From contig JAJDCD010000006.1 in assembly GCA_029261035.1 (NCBI GenBank), forward strand, positions 23,167 through 87,166: a stretch of DNA of 64,000 nucleotides, given 5' to 3'. The DNA is from Candidatus Omnitrophota bacterium (lineage in GTDB: Bacteria; Omnitrophota; Omnitrophia; Omnitrophales; JACROU01). Below are positions 8,801 to 18,483 of the stretch, in pieces. The notes beneath the pieces were generated by a model. That model had not been told where the DNA came from. It saw only the letters and a program-made list of their open reading frames with translations, and did no database searches. The translations under genes and the position numbers were made by a program. Every line of letters starts with the position of its first letter. Position 1 is the stretch's first letter.

Positions 8801-8859
8801 TATGGCGAAGCCATATGAAGTAAAACTGGTATGAGCCCTGCACCCTTGTGGTACAGGGC
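8801..8859 (+). other. Two small hairpins between tRNA-Gln and clpX
   Basis: TATGGC-GAA-GCCATA (8801-8815) is a perfect 6-bp stem with a triloop. GCCCTG (8835-8840) pairs with CAGGGC (8854-8859) across a 13-base loop. Neither is followed by a T-run. They occupy most of the 106-base gap and could be part of the tRNA-clpX transcript leader or remnants of an element inserted at the tRNA 3' end. Confidence 0.4.
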
Positions 8860-8891
8860 CAAATAAAAACACTTCGAAAGTTGGGTTTGGA

Positions 8892-10175
8892 ATGGTTAAA
8901 AACAAACAAGAAAAATGCTCGTTTTGTGAACGAGACAAATCAGGTGACATTAAAAAGATTTTTGCAGGACCCAATGCCTATATTTGCGATGTCTGCGTTC
9001 GTATTTGTTTCGAAATTCTTCAAAAAGATAAAACGGTAAAGCAATCTCAGCTAAAAAGTAAAGCTGATGAGAAAGCTTTTGATGTTTCTAATTTTGTTGT
9101 TCCTAAGCCAAAAGATATTAAACGAAAATTAGATGATTTTATTATTGGCCAAGAGAGTGCTAAGAAACTCATCTCTGTAGCGGTTCATAATCATTATAAG
9201 AGAATTAAACACAAAGATAGCAATGATGATGTTCAGTTGGAAAAATCGAATATCCTATTTATTGGACCAACGGGTTCTGGAAAAACTTTAATGGCAAGAA
9301 CGCTCGCAAAGTTATTGGATGTTCCTTTGGCTATTTGTGACGCTACGGCTTTGACAGAGGCGGGGTATGTTGGTGAAGATGTTGAAAACGTGCTTTTAAG
9401 ACTGTTGCAAGCTTCTAACTTTGATGCTAAGAAAGCAGAGCTTGGAATTGTTTATATTGATGAAATTGATAAAGTTGCCAGAACCACGGATAATGTTTCT
9501 ATTACCCGAGATGTTAGCGGTGAAGGGGTTCAGCAAGCACTTTTAAAATTATTAGAAGGAACTATTGCTAACATTCCCCCTCAAGGCGGGAGAAAGCATC
9601 CTCAGCAAGAGTATATCCAAGTGGATACAACCAATATTCTATTTATTTGTGGAGGAACATTCGCACATTTAGAAAATTTAATTGAAAGACGAATTTCTAA
9701 TAAATCTATGGGGTTTGGGGCTGAAGTAAAGTCTAAATCTAAAAAGAAAATTGGTGAAATTCTCTCTAAAGTGGAAACGGAAGATCTTTTGAAATTTGGG
9801 TTTATTCCAGAATTTGTTGGACGCTTTGGTGCAATGACTACTTTGGATGGTTTAGGGGAAGAAGATTTAGTTCGAGTTTTAACAGAACCTAAAAATGCGC
9901 TATTAAAACAGTACTCAAAGTTTCTTAAACTTGAAAATGTGAAGTTAGTATTTGAGGACGACGCTTTAAAAGAAGTTGCAAAGAGAGCTATTAAGAAGAA
10001 AACCGGAGCAAGAGCTTTGCGGATGATTTTGGAAGAGTTGATGTTGGAAGTGATGTATGAAATTCCCTCAGATGAAAACATCGAAGAATGTATTATTACT
10101 CGTGCAGTTGTTCAGAAAAAAGAATCCCCTATTTTAATTCGTAAAGTAGTAGATAGGGAGGTTTCTGCAGCCTAA
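8892..10175 (+). CDS. clpX: ATP-dependent Clp protease ATP-binding subunit ClpX
   Basis: 427 residues of normal ClpX length. An N-terminal C4 zinc finger (C9, C12, C32, C35) binds adaptors. The AAA+ module has Walker A GPTGSGKT (125-132), the GYVG pore loop (158-161), Walker B IVYIDEID (186-193) and sensor-2 GARALR. ClpX unfolds tagged proteins and feeds them to ClpP. clpP is not next to it, which is unusual; its usual upstream place is taken by the tRNA gene. The stop codon overlaps the next gene by one base. Confidence 0.97.
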   Translation: MVKNKQEKCSFCERDKSGDIKKIFAGPNAYICDVCVRICFEILQKDKTVKQSQLKSKADEKAFDVSNFVVPKPKDIKRKLDDFIIGQESAKKLISVAVHNHYKRIKHKDSNDDVQLEKSNILFIGPTGSGKTLMARTLAKLLDVPLAICDATALTEAGYVGEDVENVLLRLLQASNFDAKKAELGIVYIDEIDKVARTTDNVSITRDVSGEGVQQALLKLLEGTIANIPPQGGRKHPQQEYIQVDTTNILFICGGTFAHLENLIERRISNKSMGFGAEVKSKSKKKIGEILSKVETEDLLKFGFIPEFVGRFGAMTTLDGLGEEDLVRVLTEPKNALLKQYSKFLKLENVKLVFEDDALKEVAKRAIKKKTGARALRMILEELMLEVMYEIPSDENIEECIITRAVVQKKESPILIRKVVDREVSAA

Positions 10176-11146
10176 TGAATAATACTGAAACATTACCTAA
10201 AGCAAAAGATGGGATAACAAGACAAAAAATAAAACGTAGTAAAATTGAAATGAAAAATGCTTCAAAAGAAGCTGTTGCGGCATATTTGTTTTTAATGCCC
10301 AATTTTTTAGGCTTCTTAGTTTTCACGTCTTTACCCGTAGTTTTTTCATTTCTTTTAGGGTTTGTTCAGTGGGATTTGTTGTCCGCGCCAATATGGGTAG
10401 GTTTTGAAAACTACATCCAGCTTTTTAAAGACCCCTACTTTTGGAAATATTCTTGGAATACACTTTTTATGATGTTAGGTATTCCGATTGGAATGATGGG
10501 ATCTTTGCTCTTAGCTTTAGCTATGAATCAAAAGATTAAGGGAATTGTTTTTTTTAGAACTGTTTATTTTTTACCCACCATTTGTTCTGGTGTAGCGATT
10601 TTTGTATTATGGCGGTTTATTTACAATCCTGATTTTGGTTTATTTAATATGGTGATTGGAAAATTTGGAGATGTTGTAGGACTTCCTTTGGTGGGCCCAA
10701 ACTGGTTAACAGACGAAAAATGGGCAAAACCCGCTTTAATTATTATGGGGATTTGGCAAACTGTGGGTGGTCACAACATGATTTTATATCTTGCAGGGTT
10801 ACAAGGCATCCCAAAGGATTTGTATGAGGCTGCTTCAATTGATGGTGCTAATGGGTGGCAAAGGTTTTGGAATATCACCTGGCCGCATTTGTCTCCAACA
10901 ACTTTTTTTATTGGTGTGATGAGTTTGATTGGTGGTTTTCAATCCGGGTTTGATGCTGCATATGTAATGACGGGTGGAGGGCCGAATGGTTCTACCACTA
11001 CGATTATGTATTATATTTTTAATAATGCGTTTCAATGGACTAATATGGGGTATGCAGCTGCTATTTCATGGGTCTTGTTTGCTATTATTTTTATTTTCAC
11101 CATGTTTTATTGGAAAAGTGGTGAAAGATCTGTTCATTATATGTAG
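10175..11146 (+). CDS. Sugar ABC transporter permease, MalF/UgpA type
   Basis: 323 residues with six predicted membrane helices and the permease EAA loop (YEAASIDGANGWQRFWNITW) that contacts the ATPase. It belongs to the carbohydrate uptake (CUT1) permeases. The first ~35 residues are hydrophilic and basic. It starts on the last base of the clpX stop codon. No solute-binding protein or ATPase lies in the window, so the substrate cannot be named and a shared ATPase of the MsmK/MalK kind must be encoded elsewhere. Confidence 0.88.
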   Translation: MNNTETLPKAKDGITRQKIKRSKIEMKNASKEAVAAYLFLMPNFLGFLVFTSLPVVFSFLLGFVQWDLLSAPIWVGFENYIQLFKDPYFWKYSWNTLFMMLGIPIGMMGSLLLALAMNQKIKGIVFFRTVYFLPTICSGVAIFVLWRFIYNPDFGLFNMVIGKFGDVVGLPLVGPNWLTDEKWAKPALIIMGIWQTVGGHNMILYLAGLQGIPKDLYEAASIDGANGWQRFWNITWPHLSPTTFFIGVMSLIGGFQSGFDAAYVMTGGGPNGSTTTIMYYIFNNAFQWTNMGYAAAISWVLFAIIFIFTMFYWKSGERSVHYM

Positions 11147-11157
11147 GGAATTGAAAT

Positions 11158-12039
11158 ATGTCTAAAATACAAACATTTGAAGAGAGCAAGAAGAAGAAGC
11201 AAAGGGAAGAAAACATCCGAAAAGCAATAAGTTATGTTGTTTTAGGGTTAGGGGCTATTTCTATGATTGCACCCTTTTTGTGGATGTTAACAACTTCTTT
11301 AAAAGAACCTGGAATGGTTTTTGAATCATTAAAAACCCATTGGTGGAAGGATTGGATCCCAACAACTTTTATTTGGGAGAATTATGTTAAAGCATGGGAA
11401 GTTGTTCCGTTTGCGCGATTCTATATGAACTCTGTTTTTATTGCTTTGTGCACGACTTTTGGCCAAGTGTTTACGAGTGCGATGTCCGGTTACGCATTTT
11501 CCAGACTCTACTTCCCTGGTCGAACACAATTGTTTTTGGGTTATTTAGCTACGATGATGGTTCCACAAGCGGTTACGATTATCCCTGTATTTATTTTATT
11601 AAGAAAATTAGGGTGGGTGGATACTTATAAAGCTGTGATTCTACCTGGGATGTTCACGGCTTATGGAACGTTCATGTTGAGACAGTTTTTTATGAGTTTA
11701 CCTAGAGATCTTGAGGACGCCGCTAAAATTGATGGATGTAATTATTTTGGAATTTTTTGGAAAATTATTTTACCTCTATCAAAACCTGCTTTGGCAACGT
11801 TAACAACATTTACATTTATGGGTTCTTGGATGAGTTTTATGTGGCCTTTGATTGTTTTGACTTCCAAAGAAAAATTAACATTACCTGTTGGTTTGGCCTA
11901 TTTTCAAAGTTTATACTCGACAGACTGGACATTGTTGATGGCTGGTTCTATGATGGTTTTGTTGCCGGTATTACTTGTATTTATATTTTGTCAACGTTAC
12001 TTTGTTGAGGGGATTAAGCTTTCAGGAATTAAGGGTTAG
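11158..12039 (+). CDS. Sugar ABC transporter permease, MalG/UgpE type
   Basis: 293 residues with six membrane helices and the second-permease EAA loop (LEDAAKIDGCNYFGIFWKII). It pairs with the MalF-type permease 11 bases upstream to form the heterodimeric CUT1 channel. The N terminus carries a basic cytoplasmic segment before the first helix (VVLGLGAISMIAPFLWML). The substrate is unknown for want of a binding protein. Confidence 0.88.
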   Translation: MSKIQTFEESKKKKQREENIRKAISYVVLGLGAISMIAPFLWMLTTSLKEPGMVFESLKTHWWKDWIPTTFIWENYVKAWEVVPFARFYMNSVFIALCTTFGQVFTSAMSGYAFSRLYFPGRTQLFLGYLATMMVPQAVTIIPVFILLRKLGWVDTYKAVILPGMFTAYGTFMLRQFFMSLPRDLEDAAKIDGCNYFGIFWKIILPLSKPALATLTTFTFMGSWMSFMWPLIVLTSKEKLTLPVGLAYFQSLYSTDWTLLMAGSMMVLLPVLLVFIFCQRYFVEGIKLSGIKG

Positions 12040-12055
12040 CTTAAATATAAAAAAT

Positions 12056-13342
12056 ATGCCTTTATTTTCTTTAGATGTTTTGATTTTGGCAGCAGGAAAA
12101 GGAACTCGGATGAAGTCCGAGTTGCCTAAGGTGTTACACCTTTTAGAAGGTAAAACATTAGTTGAGCATGTTTTAGATAGTTTGAGTTCTTTGAAAATAA
12201 ATTCAAAAGTTATTGTTGTAGGACATGGGGGTTCTCAGGTTCAAAAACAATTAATTGCTGTAGATGATAAGATTAAGTTTGTTACTCAAGCAAAGCAGTT
12301 AGGAACGGCACATGCTGTTCAATGCGCTCATTCGAAGTTAAAAAACAAAGCGACTCATCTTTTGATTTTAGCTGGGGATGCGCCTTTTATACAGAAGGAA
12401 ACACTCTGTAAATTTATTCAAAAGCATCAGCAAGAAAAAGCAGATGTAAGTATTTTGACGTCGTTGTTTTCGGACCCGAAAGGCTATGGAAGAATTGTTC
12501 GTAACATAAAAAAACAAGTAGTTGCTATTAGAGAAGAGCTGGATGCGTCTAGTAAAGAAAAAAGAATCAAAGAAATTAATTCTGGAATTTATCTTTTTAA
12601 TAAAAAAGCACTATTTACAGCCTTAAAAAAAGTGAGTTCGAATAATAAGAAAAAAGAATATTATTTAACAGATACGATCCAGATAATGATGGATCAACAA
12701 AAAAGAATTTCTGCCTTTAATTTAGCTTTAGAAGATGAAGTAATGGGCATTAATTCCAGAACAGATCTGGTTATGGGATATAAAAATCAGAATCAAAAAA
12801 CAATTGAGAAATTATTAAAACAAGGAGTTACTGTTGTTTCTCCTGAAAATACTTTTATTGCTAAAGATGTAAAAGTTGGCAAAGATACAGTGATTTATCC
12901 TTTTACCTATATTGAAAGCGGGGTAAAGATTGGGAAGAAATGTCATGTAGGACCTTTTGCAAGATTGAGAGAAAAAACAAATATTAGTGACTTAGCTCAG
13001 GTTGGTAGTTATGTGGAGATAGTTCGTTCGGATATAGGGAAGAAAACTATGGTGAAGCATTTAAGCTATATTGGAGATGCTTCTATTGGCAATAACGTTA
13101 ATATTGGAGCTGGAACTATTACTGCAAATTACGATGGAAAGAAAAAACATAAAACGCAAGTGCAGGATGGAGCCTTTATTGGCTCGAACACAGTTTTGGT
13201 TTCCCCAGTAAAGGTGGGTAAGGGTGCCAAAACTGGTGCTGGATCCGTTGTGTTAAAAAATAGAGATATACCCAAGGGGGCTGTTGCATTTGGAGTTCCA
13301 GCTAAAAATTTTAAGAATAGTAAAAGAAATAAGGGTAAATAA
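12056..13342 (+). CDS. glmU: Bifunctional GlcNAc-1-P uridyltransferase / GlcN-1-P acetyltransferase
   Basis: 428 residues from the ATG at 12056; an in-frame ATG at 11975 lies inside the preceding permease and would add a non-homologous tail. The pyrophosphorylase domain opens with LILAAGKGTRMKS and contains LGTAHAVQ. The C-terminal left-handed beta-helix has hexapeptide repeats and the GAGTITANYDG acetyl-CoA site. GlmU makes UDP-GlcNAc for peptidoglycan and lipid A, fitting the downstream lpx genes. prs begins three bases after its stop. Confidence 0.95.
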   Translation: MPLFSLDVLILAAGKGTRMKSELPKVLHLLEGKTLVEHVLDSLSSLKINSKVIVVGHGGSQVQKQLIAVDDKIKFVTQAKQLGTAHAVQCAHSKLKNKATHLLILAGDAPFIQKETLCKFIQKHQQEKADVSILTSLFSDPKGYGRIVRNIKKQVVAIREELDASSKEKRIKEINSGIYLFNKKALFTALKKVSSNNKKKEYYLTDTIQIMMDQQKRISAFNLALEDEVMGINSRTDLVMGYKNQNQKTIEKLLKQGVTVVSPENTFIAKDVKVGKDTVIYPFTYIESGVKIGKKCHVGPFARLREKTNISDLAQVGSYVEIVRSDIGKKTMVKHLSYIGDASIGNNVNIGAGTITANYDGKKKHKTQVQDGAFIGSNTVLVSPVKVGKGAKTGAGSVVLKNRDIPKGAVAFGVPAKNFKNSKRNKGK

Positions 13343-13344
13343 GA

Positions 13345-14298
13345 ATGAAAAAAATATCAGTAATAGCAGGTAATTCAAATTTAAAGTTGGCAAAAGATAT
13401 ATGTGAACATTTAAAAGTTTCTGTTGGTCAGACTATATGTGAAAGTTTCCCCGGCGGTGAAATTCATGTCCAAATCAAAGAAAATATTCGTGGACAGGAT
13501 GTTTTTATTGTTCAGCCGACATGTTATCCACCCAATGACAGTATGATGGAATTGTTTTTGCTTATTGATGCTGCTAGAAGGGCATCTGCAGCTCGTATTA
13601 CTGCAGTGGTTCCTTATTATGGATATGCCAGACAAGATCGTAAGGATAGACCTCGTGTTCCTATTTCAGCGAAATTAGTTGCTAACTTAATAAGTACAGC
13701 GGGAGCAGACAGAATTTTGACCATGGATTTACATGCGGGGCAAATTCAAGGGTTTTTTGATATTCCTGTAGATCATTTATATTCGATTAATGTACTAACT
13801 TCTTATTTCAAAAAGAAGAAAATTAAAGATTTGATTGTCGTCTCTCCCGATGTGGGTGGTATTAAAATGGCTAGAGCTTATTCAAAAGTATTAAACTCTC
13901 CTTTTGCTATTGTGGATAAGCAAAGACAGAGTGCGAAAAAGACAAAAGTAATGAACGTGATAGGAGATATTAAAGATAAAAATGTTGTTATTGTGGATGA
14001 TTTAATTTCTACGGGAGGTTCTTTGGTTGAAGCGGCTAATGCTTTAAGAGCCAATGGAGCTAAAGATGTATATGCAGCAATTGTACATCCTGTTTTGGCA
14101 GACCCTGCTGTAGAACGAATAAAGAAATCAATTCTTAAAGAAGTTATTGTAACTGACTCGATTCCGATTCCTAAAAATAGGAAAACGTCGAAAATTAAAG
14201 TGTTGTCAGTTGCGCCACTTCTTGCTGAGACTATCCGAAGAATTCATCAGAATAGATCTGTAAGTTCTTTGTTTGCTCGAGCTGGAGTTGAAGCGTAG
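13345..14298 (+). CDS. prs: Ribose-phosphate pyrophosphokinase
   Basis: 317 residues, a class I PRPP synthetase. FPGGEIHVQI, YYGYARQDRK (ATP site) and the PRPP-binding VVIVDDLISTGGS are intact. It makes PRPP, which is used here by HisG, PyrE and PyrR. The glmU-prs-rplY-pth order is a common bacterial gene string. A 6-bp hairpin (GTGAAG/CTTCAC, 14307-14326) lies between prs and rplY. Confidence 0.97.
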   Translation: MKKISVIAGNSNLKLAKDICEHLKVSVGQTICESFPGGEIHVQIKENIRGQDVFIVQPTCYPPNDSMMELFLLIDAARRASAARITAVVPYYGYARQDRKDRPRVPISAKLVANLISTAGADRILTMDLHAGQIQGFFDIPVDHLYSINVLTSYFKKKKIKDLIVVSPDVGGIKMARAYSKVLNSPFAIVDKQRQSAKKTKVMNVIGDIKDKNVVIVDDLISTGGSLVEAANALRANGAKDVYAAIVHPVLADPAVERIKKSILKEVIVTDSIPIPKNRKTSKIKVLSVAPLLAETIRRIHQNRSVSSLFARAGVEA

Positions 14299-14356
14299 AC
14301 GGAATTGTGAAGATGAACACCTTCACTAAAAATATAGAAAAAGGGGATAACGAACA

Positions 14357-15034
14357 ATGCAAAAGTTAAATTTAAAAGCAGTAAAAAGAGAGAAGACAGG
14401 AAAGCAATACGCGAAGGAGATTAGAAAAAGAAAAATGATTCCTGGAGTTGTCTACGGGAAAAATCTAGAACCCATTTCGCTTGAGGTTAACGCTAAAGAT
14501 TTAGAGACACTTTTAAAGACAGGATCAGGTGAGAACGCTCTTATTAACTTGTCTATTGAAGGTGAGTCTAAGAATGCTGAAAACACTGTCTTGATTCATG
14601 ACTTACAAATGCATCCTGTTCAGGACTTTGTGGAGCATGTCGATTTTCATGTAATCTCTTTAAGTGAGAAAATTCACGTTAAAGTTCCTGTTCATGAAAA
14701 AGGAGAAGCTCCTGGTGTTAAAGAGGGTGGTGTTTTGGATCACAGTCACCGTGAACTTGAAGTTGAATGTTTGCCTACTGAAATTCCAGAACGAATTGAT
14801 GTAAGTATAGAAGGTTTAAAAATCGGTGATGGGGTTCATGTAAAAGACATTACATTTCCATCTGGAGTTAACTGTCTGTTGGATCCGGATGAAGTGATAT
14901 TAACTATTTTAGCGCCACGTGTAGAAGAAGTTGCTGAAGTAGAAGAAGAACAACCTGAAACTCCTGAACTGATTAGAAAAGAAAAAGAAGAAGGTTCTGA
15001 AGGAGAGGGTGCTGCTCCGACTGAGAGTAAGTAA
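14357..15034 (+). CDS. rplY: 50S ribosomal protein bL25, CTC form
   Basis: 225 residues. The N-terminal ~95 residues are the 5S-rRNA-binding L25 core (KRKMIPGVVYGKN), followed by the beta-rich TL5/CTC domain (HVKVPVHEKGEAPGVKEGG). The last ~40 residues are an acidic Glu/Pro tail, common in CTC proteins. It occupies the usual place between prs and pth. Confidence 0.95.
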   Translation: MQKLNLKAVKREKTGKQYAKEIRKRKMIPGVVYGKNLEPISLEVNAKDLETLLKTGSGENALINLSIEGESKNAENTVLIHDLQMHPVQDFVEHVDFHVISLSEKIHVKVPVHEKGEAPGVKEGGVLDHSHRELEVECLPTEIPERIDVSIEGLKIGDGVHVKDITFPSGVNCLLDPDEVILTILAPRVEEVAEVEEEQPETPELIRKEKEEGSEGEGAAPTESK

Positions 15035-15052
15035 TTATTGGAGCTCCTAAAA

Positions 15053-15613
15053 ATGAAGCTAATTTTAGGCTTAGGTAATCCTGGTGAGAGATATCAAAAC
15101 ACACGGCACAACATAGGTGTTTTGGTTCTTCAATCTTTGCTTCGAGAGCTTTCTTTGTCTTGGAGTAAAAAAGGAAAGATTTACTCTGCAATTTCTAATA
15201 CAGATGGAGTTGAATTTGCTTTGATTAAGACAAGCTACTTTATGAACGAGTCTGGAAAATGTTTACCTCGGTTGTTTCGCGATTTTAATGTAGAAGATTT
15301 GCAAGATATCATGGTGCTTGTTGATGATGTTTACTTACCACTAGGAAAAGTTAGATATAGAACTCAGGGATCCTCTGGAGGACATAATGGGTTGTTGTCT
15401 TTAGAGGAACAGTTGAACTCAACAGAGTTTCCTCGGCTTCGATTAGGTGTCGGAGGGCCTGAAGATAGTTCGGGCCTGAAGGATTATGTTTTGGACGAAT
15501 TTTTGTCTGAAGATGTTCCTCTATTAGAGGGGGTAGTAGAGAAAGCTTCCCAATGTGTTTTGAGTTGGGCTTCTGGAGCTCCGTCAGAGGAGATTATGCA
15601 GAAATTTAATTAA
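15053..15613 (+). CDS. pth: Peptidyl-tRNA hydrolase
   Basis: 186 residues from the ATG at 15053, which has GGAG nine bases upstream; a TTG at 15038 adds five residues. LILGLGNPGERYQNTRHNIG holds the catalytic His-Asn pair region, and DDVYLPLGKVRYR with GGHNGL complete the active site. Pth recycles peptidyl-tRNAs released from stalled ribosomes. Confidence 0.95.
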   Translation: MKLILGLGNPGERYQNTRHNIGVLVLQSLLRELSLSWSKKGKIYSAISNTDGVEFALIKTSYFMNESGKCLPRLFRDFNVEDLQDIMVLVDDVYLPLGKVRYRTQGSSGGHNGLLSLEEQLNSTEFPRLRLGVGGPEDSSGLKDYVLDEFLSEDVPLLEGVVEKASQCVLSWASGAPSEEIMQKFN

Positions 15614-15710
15614 GATTATGAGTTTATTGAAAATATTGGTTTTTTTACAATTGTTATGATATATTACACTGCTCAATTGCAGACAGATTAGAAATATTAA
15701 GGAGATAGAT

Positions 15711-16037
15711 ATGCGTGCTTATGAAAGTATTTTGATTTTAGAATCTAATTTAAATGAAGAACAAGTTTCTGAAAATTTTAAAAAAATAGAAGCAATTTTG
15801 ACTAAATATGAAGCGAAATTTGAAAAGAAAATTGATTTAGGTAAAAGAGCTCTAGGTTTTATGATGGATAAGAAGACAGATGGTCTTTTCTTTCGCTGTG
15901 AATTTTCTGCAGCACCTGAAAAGGTTAAAGATTTGCATTTTGCTTTTAAATTAGCGGATTATATTTTGCATTTTACTATTTTCACAAAAAACAAAGACGT
16001 AAACCCTGTTAAAGAAACTCAAAAAACAAGCGTATAA
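15711..16037 (+). CDS. rpsF: 30S ribosomal protein bS6
   Basis: 108 residues. YESILILESNLNEEQV at the start and KKIDLGKRALGFMMDKKTDG are typical bS6. AAGGAGA precedes the start by 5-11 bases, and a TATGAT hexamer at about 15655 may be the -10 element. It opens the rpsF-ssb-rplI-dnaB run; rpsR, normally between ssb and rplI, is missing. Confidence 0.93.
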   Translation: MRAYESILILESNLNEEQVSENFKKIEAILTKYEAKFEKKIDLGKRALGFMMDKKTDGLFFRCEFSAAPEKVKDLHFAFKLADYILHFTIFTKNKDVNPVKETQKTSV

Positions 16038-16051
16038 TAAGGAGAAGAGGC

Positions 16052-16522
16052 ATGGCTGCAAGTTTAAATAAAGTACTTTTAATTGGAAACTTAACTCGTG
16101 ATCCAGAAATGAAGTATTTGCCATCAGGACAAGCTGTAACTACATTTACAATCGCCTTAAATAGAACGTATCAAACGCAACAAGGTGAAAAGAAAGAAGA
16201 AGTTACTTTTATTCGTATCGTGACTTGGGCAAAAAGAGCAGAGCTTTGTAATCAATATTTGCAAAAGGGAAGTTCGGTGTGTGTTGAAGGAAGACTTCAA
16301 ACCCGTTCTTGGGAAGCTCAAGATGGTTCTAAACGAAATACGGTTGAAGTTGTAGCGATTAATGTCCAGTTTTTAAGTCGAGCTCAAAAAGGTGGAGAGT
16401 CAGCGTCGGGCGTTCAAGACAAAGAATCTATTATTCAAGATTCGTTTGGTGAAGGGGAGCCAGTTAAAGGGCTTTCTGTTGCTGAGGGCGAATTAAGTCC
16501 AGACGAAGAAGTTCCATTCTAA
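16052..16522 (+). CDS. ssb: Single-stranded DNA-binding protein
   Basis: 156 residues. The OB fold begins NKVLLIGNLTRDPEMKY and includes VTFIRIVTWAKRAELCNQYL. A flexible region leads to the acidic tip SPDEEVPF that recruits replication and repair proteins. It lies between rpsF and rplI, a widespread linkage. Confidence 0.96.
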   Translation: MAASLNKVLLIGNLTRDPEMKYLPSGQAVTTFTIALNRTYQTQQGEKKEEVTFIRIVTWAKRAELCNQYLQKGSSVCVEGRLQTRSWEAQDGSKRNTVEVVAINVQFLSRAQKGGESASGVQDKESIIQDSFGEGEPVKGLSVAEGELSPDEEVPF

Positions 16523-16547
16523 AATTTGATTAGAAAGAGGGAGAGTT

Positions 16548-16991
16548 ATGGAAGTATTATTAGCGCAAAAAGTTGAAAAATTAGGTAAGGAAGGTGATGT
16601 TGTTAAAGTAAAGGACGGGTATGCAAGAAATTACCTTCTGCCAAAAAAACTAGCTTTAGCGATCACTAAAGGAACTCGTAAGCAGGTTGATGAACAAAGA
16701 AAGCATTTGGTTCTATCTTTGGAACGTCAGGAGAAAAAAGCAAAGGAAATTAAAGTTAAAATAGAAAGTACTTCTTTGACAATTAAAGTGAAGGCTGGAG
16801 AAAATAATAAAATATTTGGCTCAGTCACTAATTTGCTTATCCAAAAAGAACTTGTAGAACAAGGGATTAAAATTGATAAGAAGAAGATTTTTGTAGAAGA
16901 ACCAATACAGAGTTTAGGTAGCTATGAAATTCCAGTTAAATTAACAGCGGATATTGAAGCAATTCTTCAAGTTGCTGTTGTTAAGTCCTAA
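16548..16991 (+). CDS. rplI: 50S ribosomal protein bL9
   Basis: 147 residues. The N-terminal 23S-binding domain carries GKEGDVVKVKDGYARNYLLP, the bL9 signature, then a long central helix and the C-terminal domain. It begins only 25 bases after ssb, leaving no room for rpsR. Confidence 0.96.
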   Translation: MEVLLAQKVEKLGKEGDVVKVKDGYARNYLLPKKLALAITKGTRKQVDEQRKHLVLSLERQEKKAKEIKVKIESTSLTIKVKAGENNKIFGSVTNLLIQKELVEQGIKIDKKKIFVEEPIQSLGSYEIPVKLTADIEAILQVAVVKS

Positions 16992-17046
16992 CGTTGTTAA
17001 AAAGTTCTATTTTTAAAATACAGATTACTTTCTAAGATTTCTGTCT

Positions 17047-18423
17047 ATGTCGCCAACTAAAAATTCACCCAACCTTATTGAGAAAACACCCCCACATAAT
17101 TTAGATGCAGAAATTAGTGTGCTAGGGGCTATTCTATCGGATGATCAAGCCGCTCCCAGAGCTTTGGAGTTGTTGCGATCTTCCCACTTCTATTCAACAG
17201 CTCATCAACTTATTTATGAATCTATTTGCCGTCTATTTGATAAAAATATTCCGATTGAGTTAGTTACACTTTCAGATGATTTAGATAAATCGTCTGACTT
17301 AGATAAAGTAGGGGGGCGAAGCTATTTAGCCCATTTATCTTCCAGTGTAGCGACTTCGGCCCATATTGAGCATTATGCCAAAATGGTAAAAGAGAAAGCT
17401 ATTTTAAGAAGCTTAATTAATACGGCCACAGAGATTGTTCAAGAAGGTTCGGAATCTGGTGTTGATGTAAATATTCTATTGGATCAAGCAGAGCAAAAGA
17501 TATTTGATATTGGTCAAAATAAAATCGAATCCAAATTTATTTCTATGTCAGAAATTATTAAGGACAGCATTGAAACTATTGATCAACTTTATCAGAGAAA
17601 AGAGCATGTAACGGGTGTTGCTACAGGGTTTCACGAATTTGATTCTAAAACAGCAGGCCTTCAACCTTCCGATCTTGTAATCATTGCGGGACGTCCTTCG
17701 ATGGGTAAGTCTGCCTTTGTGACTTGTTTGTGTGAGCACGTTGGTATTAAAGACAAAAAAGGAGTTGCTGTATTTTCTTTGGAAATGAGTAAAGAGTCTC
17801 TCGTGCAAAGAATGCTGTGTTCCCATGCTCGAGTAGACGCTCAAAAAGTGAGGACAGGTTACTTATCTCATCAAGATTGGCCAAAACTTACGAGTGCGGC
17901 AGGAAAATTGTCTGAAGCGCCTATTTATATAGATGACACCCCCGGTTTAACCGTGTTGGAGCTGCGAGCTAAAGCAAGACGTCTTAAATCTCAAAAAGAT
18001 ATCCAACTTATTGTGATTGACTATTTACAGTTAATGCAAGGAAGTAATCGTGAAAATCGTCAGCAAGAAATTTCAGATATTTCTCGATCTCTTAAGGCAT
18101 TAGCTCGTGAGTTGAGAGTGCCAGTTATTGCAATTAGTCAGTTATCTCGTGCTGTCGAGAGTCGTACGGGAAATAGGCCAATGCTTTCGGATTTAAGGGA
18201 ATCTGGAGCTATTGAGCAAGATGCAGATTTGGTCGTTTTTTTATTTCGAGAAGAATACTATACCCCTACAGAAGAGAACAAAAATAGGGCGGAAGCAATT
18301 ATTGCAAAGCAAAGAAATGGTCCTATTGGGACGGTGGATTTACTCTTCTTGAAGGATTGGACTCGGTTTGAAAACCCTGATTTTAATCATGCTGAAAACG
18401 TTGAAGATCAAGGGTATGTCTAA
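17047..18423 (+). CDS. dnaB: Replicative DNA helicase
   Basis: 458 residues. The N-terminal helical domain (PPHNLDAEISVLGAIL) is joined to the RecA-like motor with Walker A GRPSMGKS (215-222), Walker B LIVIDYLQLM and the H4 segment SDLRESGAIEQDAD. It unwinds DNA ahead of the replisome as a hexamer. No intein is present, although dnaB is a frequent intein host. It ends the rpsF-ssb-rplI-dnaB string. Confidence 0.97.
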   Translation: MSPTKNSPNLIEKTPPHNLDAEISVLGAILSDDQAAPRALELLRSSHFYSTAHQLIYESICRLFDKNIPIELVTLSDDLDKSSDLDKVGGRSYLAHLSSSVATSAHIEHYAKMVKEKAILRSLINTATEIVQEGSESGVDVNILLDQAEQKIFDIGQNKIESKFISMSEIIKDSIETIDQLYQRKEHVTGVATGFHEFDSKTAGLQPSDLVIIAGRPSMGKSAFVTCLCEHVGIKDKKGVAVFSLEMSKESLVQRMLCSHARVDAQKVRTGYLSHQDWPKLTSAAGKLSEAPIYIDDTPGLTVLELRAKARRLKSQKDIQLIVIDYLQLMQGSNRENRQQEISDISRSLKALARELRVPVIAISQLSRAVESRTGNRPMLSDLRESGAIEQDADLVVFLFREEYYTPTEENKNRAEAIIAKQRNGPIGTVDLLFLKDWTRFENPDFNHAENVEDQGYV

Positions 18424-18483
18424 GGCCTTACTACCCTTAGAGTTACTAAAAAATTAGCTCCGTAAAATAATCTCTCAATAGGG

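Noticed and set aside
8615-8974. Minus-strand open frame of 119 codons across the tRNA-Gln gene
   Set aside because: Its PDEDSNLE stretch is the well-known false translation of the antisense of a tRNA T arm; it also spans a terminator and the clpX start.
11975-12055. Longer glmU start
   Set aside because: It lies inside the permease gene, and the nucleotidyltransferase fold begins right after the ATG at 12056.
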